Part shown: piece by piece, positions 17,040-23,642 of the stretch
How the letters are laid out: each line of letters opens with the position of its first letter
How positions within the stretch are numbered: position 1 is the stretch's first letter
Assembly (NCBI GenBank): GCA_964623915.1
Contig: CAZUVQ010000008.1
Span: forward strand, 1-28,270
Length of the DNA: 28,270 bases
Direction of reading: 5' to 3'
Source of the DNA: CAZUVQ01 sp964623915
GTDB lineage: Bacteria > Bacillota > Clostridia > UMGS1883 > UMGS1540
Program-made: the position numbers and the translations under genes
The notes under the pieces: model-generated
Told to the model about the DNA's origin: nothing
Seen by the model: only the letters and a program-made list of their open reading frames with translations
Database searches by the model: none

Positions 17040-17383
17040 GATATTGCATCAGCTCCTTTGTTTTCCTCAAAAACGATAGAAACCCCGTTAGGCAGGCAGA
17101 TAATAGGAATACCACCGCTTTTTTTCCCTTGTTTTATACAAAGCTTATCGGGACAGTCAGCATCCAAAATTGAAATCTGTCCCGGTTCAACTAAAACCTT
17201 GTTATGAGGAAGAGAGATAGTAAAGCTATTTGTAATCAGTTGTAAATCTATTCGGTCATATTCTTTTCCATTTACATAAATAACCGCAATATTGCCCTTT
17301 TTGTTAAATAATTTAACTGACATAGCAAGGCAAAAACAAAATATTATTACAAATACAATTATAAGTATAGCTTTTTTTTTCAT
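17033..17383 (-). CDS. NusG domain II-containing membrane-anchored protein
   Basis: A 116-residue protein with an N-terminal basic signal anchor (KKK, then a hydrophobic helix at about 5-23), followed by an extracytoplasmic NusG_II domain. The family's diagnostic pattern is present: DCPDKLCIKQG with Cys77 and Cys82, then ICLPNGVSIVF with Cys96. Despite its name the domain is unrelated to transcription antitermination in these proteins; it occurs next to ApbE and Gx transporters in flavinylation loci, where it is proposed to take part in extracytoplasmic redox or flavin handling. The three cysteines could bind metal or cycle between thiol and disulfide; this is inference. It lies 3 bp after apbE and overlaps the next gene. 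Confidence 0.9.
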   Translation of the reverse strand: MKKKAILIIVFVIIFCFCLAMSVKLFNKKGNIAVIYVNGKEYDRIDLQLITNSFTISLPHNKVLVEPGQISILDADCPDKLCIKQGKKSGGIPIICLPNGVSIVFEENKGADAISW

Positions 17384-17386
17384 AAA

Positions 17387-18364
17387 TTATTTCCTGATTT
17401 TTGTAAATTTTCCGTTAAAGGCTTTGGCAATACCTTCCGTAACATGAATTTTGCCATCATCATCAACTAAAATCATATCAAAATCATCACGTGACTGCCA
17501 CAGTTTTACACCCTTGTCATAACCCATAACAAATATGCCGGTTGAAAGACCGTCGGCAAGAGTTGCGTTTTTTGAAACAATCGTAACGGATGATAGACCG
17601 GAGTTTGACGGGTAGCCCGTATTAGGGTCAATTATATGGTGATATTCTACACTGTCAATAGTAAAATTTCGCTCGTAACCGGCTGATGTAATAACAGCCA
17701 TGTCAGATACTTCAACAGAACCTATAGAACCGTCTTCAAATGGATTTCGTATTGCTACATTCCACTTATTACCGTTTTTCGTTCCGTGTGCATATACGTT
17801 TCCTCCCAGCGAAATTAAAGCACCTTCAACTTTTTTTTCAGTGAGAAGATTTGAAATTCTATCTGTTATTATACCCTTTGCAATTCCGCCAAGGTCAACC
17901 ATAAAACCTTGTGGAACAGACACCTCGTTACCGTTTAGCAAAACTTGCTCATAACCGGTTTTTTCAAGAAGAGTTGCAATTGTTGATTTAGAAAGCTTGC
18001 GGAATTCAGATTTAGTAAATCCCCACGCTTTTGAAACAGGATACAGCGTAAAATCAAATGCACCGTCAGTAATTTTACTGATGTTTATGGCATCGTTTAT
18101 TGCGAAAGCCGTTATATCTGAAACAATGGCTTTGTTTTCCTCGTTGATTTTATATATCTCGCTTGTATTGCGTGTAACGGATAAAAGATTTTCATATTCA
18201 TTTATAAGCGACTCTACTTCTTTAGCAGTTTGTGCAGGGCCTTTAAAGGTAATTACAGTATTTAATCCAAAAAAGGTATACTCTCTGGCAGCATCCTCTT
18301 TATTACAGCCCGATACTGTAATAAAAATGAGAACAGCCAAAAGAAAAGCGGTAACTCTTTTCAT
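17387..18364 (-). CDS. apbE: FAD:protein FMN transferase ApbE (lipoprotein)
   Basis: ApbE attaches FMN from FAD to a Ser or Thr of extracytoplasmic redox proteins, for example RnfG, NqrC or FMN-binding lipoproteins. The N terminus is a lipoprotein signal with lipobox TVSGC (Cys20), placing it on the outer face of the membrane. Family motifs follow: LGGIAKG at 158-164, SLGGN at 185-189, TSAGYERNF at 226-234, HHIIDPNTGYP at 242-252 and ADGLSTG (normally ADALST) at 270-276. Its 325 residues match the family. It starts one base inside the UxaE stop (TGATG) and is followed after 3 bp by the NusG_II gene. No protein in the window has the target motif, so the substrate is elsewhere. Confidence 0.95.
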   Translation of the reverse strand: MKRVTAFLLAVLIFITVSGCNKEDAAREYTFFGLNTVITFKGPAQTAKEVESLINEYENLLSVTRNTSEIYKINEENKAIVSDITAFAINDAINISKITDGAFDFTLYPVSKAWGFTKSEFRKLSKSTIATLLEKTGYEQVLLNGNEVSVPQGFMVDLGGIAKGIITDRISNLLTEKKVEGALISLGGNVYAHGTKNGNKWNVAIRNPFEDGSIGSVEVSDMAVITSAGYERNFTIDSVEYHHIIDPNTGYPSNSGLSSVTIVSKNATLADGLSTGIFVMGYDKGVKLWQSRDDFDMILVDDDGKIHVTEGIAKAFNGKFTKIRK

Positions 18365-19773
18365 CAGCTTTGAGCCACGCCCAATAATGAGAGATGACGG
18401 CCGATATGGTTTATGAGAGCATCGGCATATATATCTTCATTGTCATTCCATAATTTATAAAGCTTGTCTTTGAATGAAAAAGTGCCGTCTGCCTCTTTTT
18501 TATTCAAAATAAGACCATAGGTGATATGGATTAGCTGCCTTGCATCATTGTTACAAAAAAGCTTTGGCAATTCTTCATCCGAAAGTGTGTCAATATCGGG
18601 AATTTTATGGAGGTCTGTTGTTACATGATAATATGCAGTTGCTTCATGGAATGCTATAAGCGCATATTTATGTACTTCACGGTAAAGTGACGGGTCAGCA
18701 ATTGCAACGGTTCTCATTGCTTCAAGCCAGTTTGTGCCGGCTGTTTTAACATGGAAAACGCCCTTTGTTTCGCGTGCGATTATGGGGAAGGTTGAGAATT
18801 TGTCAGAACCGGAATGAATGCTTAATTTATATCCGAGATGTCTTGCTATTTCAGCATGAACTTTCATTTCAGCCTCAAACTGATTAATGTCACCAATATA
18901 ATCAATGCCCTTTTGAAATTCTCCGCAAAAACGCGGTGCAACTGTTGCAAAAACAACACCTCTGTCAATAAGCTCTTTAGCCACAAAGAAGTGCTGCAAG
19001 GGCGTCGTCGGGGTTGCTGTTTCATCTATTGAAATCTCAAAGTCGGCATCATATTTACCGTCCTTTAAAAATTTGTTATACATCTGTGTAGCAAAATCAA
19101 TTGCACTACCATATATTTCAAGTATTTTCAAAAGTTCATTTTCAGAAAATTCAAGTTTTATTCCGTTTCCTATGTCAAAGGATTTGTTTAGATACTTGTC
19201 CGCATAATTTTTTGGTACTGTTCTACCGGAAACAGAATTATCTGTTACATCGTTTTTGATATGGTCGGAGCAGTCAAGAGTAATCATGGTAAAACCAAGG
19301 GAAAGTGCATATTCAATGTCTTCAGGTTTTTTAAGATGGTCACCGTCAGCCCCAAAGCCTTTTTTAAAGCCGTCACGATAAACGGCAAAAGTTACTGCAT
19401 CTAAAACATCTTCATACGTTCTGTTTGTTAGGTCAAGCTCACGAATGGACTGCTGTGCCAAAACAGGAAAGGCTTGGTATTTTTCAAAAACCTTTATATG
19501 CCCTTGTGTTGCAATTCCCAATCTGTCACCAACACCAAAGGAACGCTCTTTTCGCAAAACGGGGATAGGTGCTGTGAAGGGGAATAGGGAACGCAGCACA
19601 TCTGCATTTTTATGTGTTAGTTTTGCAACAATTTTACCGCTTTTACTGCATTTTTCACCTTCAAAACCAAGACCCTCGTCTGCAAGAATAACGGTTTCAT
19701 CCTCGTGTTTTGCCATTAAAACTTCTTTTTCGTTTATTTTATTTACTGATTTTTCAAATACTATATAATTCAT
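18364..19773 (-). CDS. uxaE: Tagaturonate epimerase family protein (UxaE-like)
   Basis: A protein of 469 residues that resembles the UxaE family, first described in Thermotoga, which interconverts D-fructuronate and D-tagaturonate. I recognise the overall pattern, with FTAPIPVLRKERSFGVGDRLGIATQGH near residue 65, ADGDHLKKPEDIEYALSLGFTMITLDCSDH at about 142-170, SIDETATPTTPLQHFF near 245, and LSIHSGSDKFSTFP near 315, the last a probable active-site segment of a TIM-like barrel. GGAGG 5 nt before the ATG overlaps the end of the PHP gene. It sits in an operon with a mannonate-oxidoreductase-like SDR and a LarA-like epimerase, which supports a role in hexuronate or aldonate interconversion. Substrate stereochemistry is inferred, not shown. 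Confidence 0.8.
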   Translation of the reverse strand: MNYIVFEKSVNKINEKEVLMAKHEDETVILADEGLGFEGEKCSKSGKIVAKLTHKNADVLRSLFPFTAPIPVLRKERSFGVGDRLGIATQGHIKVFEKYQAFPVLAQQSIRELDLTNRTYEDVLDAVTFAVYRDGFKKGFGADGDHLKKPEDIEYALSLGFTMITLDCSDHIKNDVTDNSVSGRTVPKNYADKYLNKSFDIGNGIKLEFSENELLKILEIYGSAIDFATQMYNKFLKDGKYDADFEISIDETATPTTPLQHFFVAKELIDRGVVFATVAPRFCGEFQKGIDYIGDINQFEAEMKVHAEIARHLGYKLSIHSGSDKFSTFPIIARETKGVFHVKTAGTNWLEAMRTVAIADPSLYREVHKYALIAFHEATAYYHVTTDLHKIPDIDTLSDEELPKLFCNNDARQLIHITYGLILNKKEADGTFSFKDKLYKLWNDNEDIYADALINHIGRHLSLLGVAQS

Positions 19774-19775
19774 TA

Positions 19776-20618
19776 TTACCTCCGATGATTTTTAATTTCT
19801 TCAAGCACAGAATAAGGGATTTCCATATCTCCAAGCCCTTTTCCTATGGCAATATGTGGTTTCATTTTTCCGTGAAAGTCAGTTCCGCCCGAAACAAGCA
19901 ATCCAAATTCACGTGCCATGGATTGGTATTTTTCTGTAAGCTCAGGTGTGTATTCTGTGTAATAGCCCTCTATTCCGGCAAGGCCAACCTTTTTCAGTTC
20001 CTGTAAAAATAAAATCAGGTATTCATCCGTCATTTTGGTTAAATGCAGATGAGCCACAAATGCAAGGCCACCGGCTGTGTTTATAAGATCTACACATTCT
20101 TTTGCTGACAACAGCTGCATACTGCTGTAACACGGTTTGCCGTTTGAGAGGTAAGTATCAAAAGCATCCTTAACTGATTTTGCATAGCCCTTTTCAACCA
20201 TTGCCTTTGCAAAATGTGCACGTGCAAGCATTTCTGAGCCGGCAAATTTTTTGGCATCTTCTAAAGTAATATCAAAACCGTTTTCCTGAAGACGGCGGCA
20301 CGTATCATAATTGCGCTTTTTGCGCATTTCCTTAACCTCTTTTAAAGTGTCATTCAATATACGGTTGTTGATATCAACAAAATACCCTAAAATATGTGTT
20401 TCCGTATTGCTTTTTGCCGATAGTTCAACACCTGTAACAACTTCGATGCCGATTTTTTTGCCTTCTGCAAGTGCCTGTGCAACACCGTCAATACCGTCAT
20501 GGTCAGTAAGAGAGACAGCCGATAGGCCGCTTGCTTTTGCGTGATTAATAAGCTCTGCAGGCGTCATAGAACCATCTGAGCACTTTGAATGTGTGTGTAA
20601 ATCAATTACCCGGTTCAT
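19776..20618 (-). CDS. PHP domain phosphoesterase (RNase AM / TrpH-like)
   Basis: A PHP-family metal-dependent phosphoesterase of 280 residues. The metal motif at the N terminus is DLHTHSKCSDG (His8, His10, Asp15); SLTDHDG has Asp39, His40 and Asp41; GVELSA has Glu65; and AHLH plus GGTDFHG supply later metal ligands. The best-studied relative, TrpH/YciV (RNase AM), is a 5'-3' exonuclease that also hydrolyses 3',5'-nucleotide bisphosphates such as pAp. It lies between the LarA-like gene (1 bp gap) and uxaE (2 bp gap), an odd location for a nucleic acid enzyme. It may be a passenger with a housekeeping role, or it may hydrolyse a phosphoester in the sugar-acid pathway; nothing in the sequence decides. 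Confidence 0.88.
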   Translation of the reverse strand: MNRVIDLHTHSKCSDGSMTPAELINHAKASGLSAVSLTDHDGIDGVAQALAEGKKIGIEVVTGVELSAKSNTETHILGYFVDINNRILNDTLKEVKEMRKKRNYDTCRRLQENGFDITLEDAKKFAGSEMLARAHFAKAMVEKGYAKSVKDAFDTYLSNGKPCYSSMQLLSAKECVDLINTAGGLAFVAHLHLTKMTDEYLILFLQELKKVGLAGIEGYYTEYTPELTEKYQSMAREFGLLVSGGTDFHGKMKPHIAIGKGLGDMEIPYSVLEEIKNHRR

Positions 20619-20619
20619 A

Positions 20620-21873
20620 TCAATCTTCCTCTTTCTTTGCCCAAAGCCCCAATGCGGGATTGCTTATATAAAAAATTTCCTCGCCGTCCACTATATTGAA
20701 GCCGTCCTTTAATTTAGTTATATCATACTTATTAGATGCTTCCTCATAAGGCATATATTTAAAGGATGCTCCCGTCACTTCTTCCTCTGACAGCATTTGT
20801 GTGCAGTATGTTATATTAAATCTGCCGTCAGATGAGCCGTGTATAAGATGGGCGGCAACGGAAAGATTTTCCTTGAGGTCATCATTTTCATCAACAAGCT
20901 TCAAAACTTTTTCACGTCCCACATAACCGTATTTTCTGATAAGAGCATCATTTTCATCATCCTCGCCGAATTTTCTGACCTGCGGGGCAAGTATAATTAA
21001 ATCACCGCCGTCAGCTATTGCCATTCTTGTTCTGTAAATTGCTTTGTTACCAAGCCATGTGCTTTTAAACTCTCTGCCATCAAGGTAAACGACAACTTTT
21101 TTTAAAGGCCTGTCCACATATGTCAGATTTTTTTCCTGACTTAAACCGACAGCCTCTTCAAAGAACTTTCTGTCCCGTCCGATAAAAAGACCGTGTATAT
21201 TAATATCATCTCCAATATTTGTTGTAACAGTAAGAACATACATAAGCGGCAAATCTTTAAGAAAGTTGTTTTCCGCATAGTCAAAGACACGGCGTACTGG
21301 AGAAAAGTCCTTCCCCATAACACGTTCCATGCCGTAAAAAGCACCGAGCATGTGAGAAGAATTTATCATGGATGAGCCGCCGCAGCCGACGAAAATGTTC
21401 TTTGAATAATTTGCCATGCCAACTACTTCGTGAGGAACAACCTGTCCCACGGAAATAATAAGGTCATAGCTTTTATCAATAATGAGTTTATTTACCTCAA
21501 CGTCAATTTTTGTATTTACAAGCCCTTCGGAAACTTCATAAACAAAGGAAGCAGGAACCTCACCTAACTTTACAACATCGTTCCTCCAATTGTGAATAAT
21601 AATTTTATCAAAGGGAACACCTTCGCCGAAGAATGCAAGACATTCCTCACGGGTCATAGCCTCATGCGTTCCTAAGGTAGGCATAATGTCAACCTCACAG
21701 TTATCCTTTAATATATCATAGTATATAGCTGTAATTCTGCCTGCCCCGCTGTACATTCTCGTATAGTCAGGAGGGAGAATTAGTACCTTTTTTAATGTTT
21801 TGCCTTTAAGTGACTTCTTCAGTGCCTCACGAAGCTCTTTATCGGTCAAACCCACGTCGCTTCTTAATATCAT
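20620..21873 (-). CDS. LarA-family nickel-dependent racemase/epimerase
   Basis: A LarA homologue of 417 residues. LarA enzymes carry the nickel-pincer nucleotide on a lysine and racemise or epimerise 2-hydroxyacids; substrates across the family include lactate, malate and sugar acids such as D-gluconate. All key residues of Lactobacillus LarA can be placed: DYTR at 36-39 (Asp72/Arg75), THE with His70 (His108), PHE with His148 (His174), the cofactor-bearing Lys158 (Lys184) and Ni-binding His174 (His200). The spacings 148-158-174 equal the LarA spacings 174-184-200 exactly. No larB, larC or larE for cofactor synthesis is nearby, so they must be elsewhere. With the SDR and UxaE-like neighbours, an aldonate 2-epimerase role is likelier than lactate racemase. 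AGGA precedes the start. Confidence 0.85.
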   Translation of the reverse strand: MILRSDVGLTDKELREALKKSLKGKTLKKVLILPPDYTRMYSGAGRITAIYYDILKDNCEVDIMPTLGTHEAMTREECLAFFGEGVPFDKIIIHNWRNDVVKLGEVPASFVYEVSEGLVNTKIDVEVNKLIIDKSYDLIISVGQVVPHEVVGMANYSKNIFVGCGGSSMINSSHMLGAFYGMERVMGKDFSPVRRVFDYAENNFLKDLPLMYVLTVTTNIGDDINIHGLFIGRDRKFFEEAVGLSQEKNLTYVDRPLKKVVVYLDGREFKSTWLGNKAIYRTRMAIADGGDLIILAPQVRKFGEDDENDALIRKYGYVGREKVLKLVDENDDLKENLSVAAHLIHGSSDGRFNITYCTQMLSEEEVTGASFKYMPYEEASNKYDITKLKDGFNIVDGEEIFYISNPALGLWAKKEED

Positions 21874-21931
21874 CTGATGTCATCCTTTCTTGATTTTTAT
21901 ATAATCCTCGCCGTATCTGCTGCAAAGGAAA

Positions 21932-22783
21932 TCAAACCCCGGAATATGCGGCAAAACCACCGTCAACCGGTACAACAACACCGTTTACAAAGCCTGATGC
22001 GCCAGAATCCACAAGCCACAAAAGAGTGCCTATTAATTCTTCCGCTTCACCGAAACGCTGCATCGGAGTCTGTGAAAGAATTTTCTGGCTCCTTTCGGTA
22101 TATGAACCGTCACTATTCATAAGAAGACCACGATTCTGATTTGTTAAAAAGAAACCCGGGGCAATTGCGTTTACACGGATACCAACTCTTGACATGTGAA
22201 CAGCAAGCCATTGTGTAAAGTTTGATACGGCGGCTTTTGCACCGCTGTATGCAGGAATTCTTGTTAAAGGACAGAAAGCATTCATTGAGGAAATGTTAAT
22301 TATAACAGGGTCTTTTTTGCCTAACATATCCTTAGAAAAAACCTGTGTTGGCAATAGTGTTCCGATAAAATTAAGGTTAAATACAAATTCAACACCTTTT
22401 GGGTCAAGGTCATAAAAAGTTGCAATTTCACTGTTTTCAATATCTTCGGGAAAAAGATAATCCTTAGTTGTTGTGCCACGCGAATTGTTGCCGCCGGCAC
22501 CGTTGAGCAGAATATCGCAAGTGCCAAAAGCATCGTTAACAACCTTTTTGGCTTCTTTTAGGCTATCTGCATCGAGTACATTTGCAGCAACACCTATTGC
22601 TATGCCGCCTTCTGTATTTATTTCATCAGCCGCTTTGTCAGCCGCTTCTTTATTTAAATCCAAAATTGCAACCTTTGCACCGTTTGAGGCGAGAGCACGT
22701 GCAAACATAGCACAAAGAATTCCTCCTCCACCGGTTACAACAGCTACTTTATCCTTTAAATTGATTTCAAAAGGCAATTTCAT
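21932..22783 (-). CDS. SDR oxidoreductase, probable D-mannonate/fructuronate oxidoreductase
   Basis: A classical short-chain dehydrogenase of 283 residues. The nucleotide-binding loop is VVTGGGGILC at about 15-24, NGAGG is near 94, and the catalytic triad is Ser165 or Ser166 (NISSMNAF), Tyr179 and Lys183 (YSGAK). Asp42 after the second strand favours NAD(H) over NADP(H). The extended loop around 100-130 and the RTP-like stretch with GTTTKDYLFPED resemble the UxuB (YjmF) SDRs of Bacillus that interconvert D-mannonate and D-fructuronate. It is the first gene of the minus-strand unit, with AGGAGGA 7 nt before the start. The UxaE-type and LarA-like genes downstream support a sugar-acid role. Substrate assignment is inference. 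Confidence 0.78.
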   Translation of the reverse strand: MKLPFEINLKDKVAVVTGGGGILCAMFARALASNGAKVAILDLNKEAADKAADEINTEGGIAIGVAANVLDADSLKEAKKVVNDAFGTCDILLNGAGGNNSRGTTTKDYLFPEDIENSEIATFYDLDPKGVEFVFNLNFIGTLLPTQVFSKDMLGKKDPVIINISSMNAFCPLTRIPAYSGAKAAVSNFTQWLAVHMSRVGIRVNAIAPGFFLTNQNRGLLMNSDGSYTERSQKILSQTPMQRFGEAEELIGTLLWLVDSGASGFVNGVVVPVDGGFAAYSGV

Positions 22784-22814
22784 TACATTATCCTCCTAAT
22801 TTTATATTTTATTT

Positions 22815-22843
22815 AGTATATCACACCAAAAACTGTAAGTCAA
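22815..22843 (-). promoter_or_regulatory. Promoter of the minus-strand sugar-acid/ApbE/mutS2 unit
   Basis: On the minus strand TTGACT (22843-22838) is followed by a 17-nt spacer and TATACT (22820-22815), a near-consensus sigma-A promoter. It lies about 32 bp before the SDR start and predicts a short leader that contains AGGAGGA at 22797-22791. No comparable promoter is evident within the ten genes downstream, most of which overlap or nearly touch. Confidence 0.75.
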
Positions 22844-22931
22844 CATTTTGTCATTGAATATTGCAATAAAAGAGATGTTTTTTAAACAAAAACTTAAATT
22901 AAAAATTAAATAAAATTTGTTAATAATTTAC

Positions 22932-22960
22932 TTGATATTACATTCTTTATATAATATAAT
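22932..22960 (+). promoter_or_regulatory. Promoter of the sfp-glnN-feo unit
   Basis: TTGATA (22932-22937), a 17-nt spacer and a perfect TATAAT (22955-22960) form a strong sigma-A promoter. A second TATAAT overlaps at 22950-22955, with a weaker TTTACT 17 nt upstream (22927-22932). From the main -10, transcription would begin near 22967, only about 9 nt before the ATG, inside the AGGTG that would serve as ribosome site, so the mRNA would be nearly leaderless. Confidence 0.75.
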
Positions 22961-22975
22961 AAATTAGGTGATTTT

Positions 22976-23623
22976 ATGATTTATACGTATTTTTCTGCCT
23001 GTGATTTTCTACAAGAACAAGCTTTATATGATAAAGCACTGGGAAGTATATCGTTTTACAGACAGGAAGCAGTTCATAGATGTAAAAAAAACAGTGATAA
23101 ATATCGTGCTTTATGTGCAAGCCTTTTATTGTCATTTGCTCTATTTAAACATTACGGATTGCGTGAGTGTGAGCTTGCATACAGCTTCGGGGAAAACGGC
23201 CGTCCGTATTTACCGCAATATCCTCAGATATTTTTTAATATATCTCATTCCGGCAATATGGCATTATTATCAATAGGGGACAAGCCTTGCGGTGCGGATG
23301 CCGAAAAAATAAGAAAAGTCAACAAAAAAATTGCAGAAAAATATTTTAATAACGAGGAAAAGGCATACGCTGTAACAGATGAAAAACTCCTTGAAATATG
23401 GACTTTAAAGGAAGCTGTACTAAAAGCGGCAGGCACTGGCATTTTTGGAAATCTTCAGAAATTTGCGGTAAACCCAAAAAGCCAAAAAACCTTTTACAAT
23501 AATAACACTTATTTTTATTCACAGCAAAAAATATGTGATTATATTTTTTCGGTGAGTTCAATAAGTGAAACAATCATGCCGCCAAACAAGGCGGATTTGC
23601 AAAACTACTTAAAATTACTTTGA
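22976..23623 (+). CDS. 4'-phosphopantetheinyl transferase, Sfp type
   Basis: This enzyme transfers the phosphopantetheine arm of coenzyme A to carrier proteins. The motifs are FNISHSG at 87-93, GADAEKI at 106-112 (the Mg ligands Asp108 and Glu110 of the GVDIE-type motif), and WTLKEAVLKAAGTG at 142-155, with Glu146 as third ligand. Its 215 residues fit the Sfp/HetI class better than the short AcpS class. No polyketide or peptide synthetase is in the window, so it may serve fatty acid ACP or a system elsewhere in the genome. It begins the plus-strand unit divergent from the SDR gene, and glnN follows after 19 bp. Confidence 0.9.
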   Translation: MIYTYFSACDFLQEQALYDKALGSISFYRQEAVHRCKKNSDKYRALCASLLLSFALFKHYGLRECELAYSFGENGRPYLPQYPQIFFNISHSGNMALLSIGDKPCGADAEKIRKVNKKIAEKYFNNEEKAYAVTDEKLLEIWTLKEAVLKAAGTGIFGNLQKFAVNPKSQKTFYNNNTYFYSQQKICDYIFSVSSISETIMPPNKADLQNYLKLL

Positions 23624-23630
23624 GATTGAT

Positions 23631-23636
23631 GGGGGA
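23631..23636 (+). promoter_or_regulatory. Ribosome binding site that fixes the glnN start
   Basis: GGGGGA abuts the ATG at 23637 but is 6 nt from the next in-frame ATG at 23643, the normal distance. The start at 23643, giving MSFVPKIFGSM, is therefore preferred. Confidence 0.65.
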
Positions 23637-23642
23637 ATGAAA

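Noticed and set aside
21874..21931. Possible internal promoter before the LarA-like gene (TTGATT and TATATA on the minus strand)
   Set aside because: The two boxes are about 27 nt apart, well outside the 16-18 nt spacing, so no promoter is called.
22784..22975. Search for a Fur/DtxR operator or riboswitch in the divergent intergenic region
   Set aside because: No GATAATGATAATCATTATC-like palindrome or structured leader is visible; the region holds two promoters and otherwise AT-rich filler.
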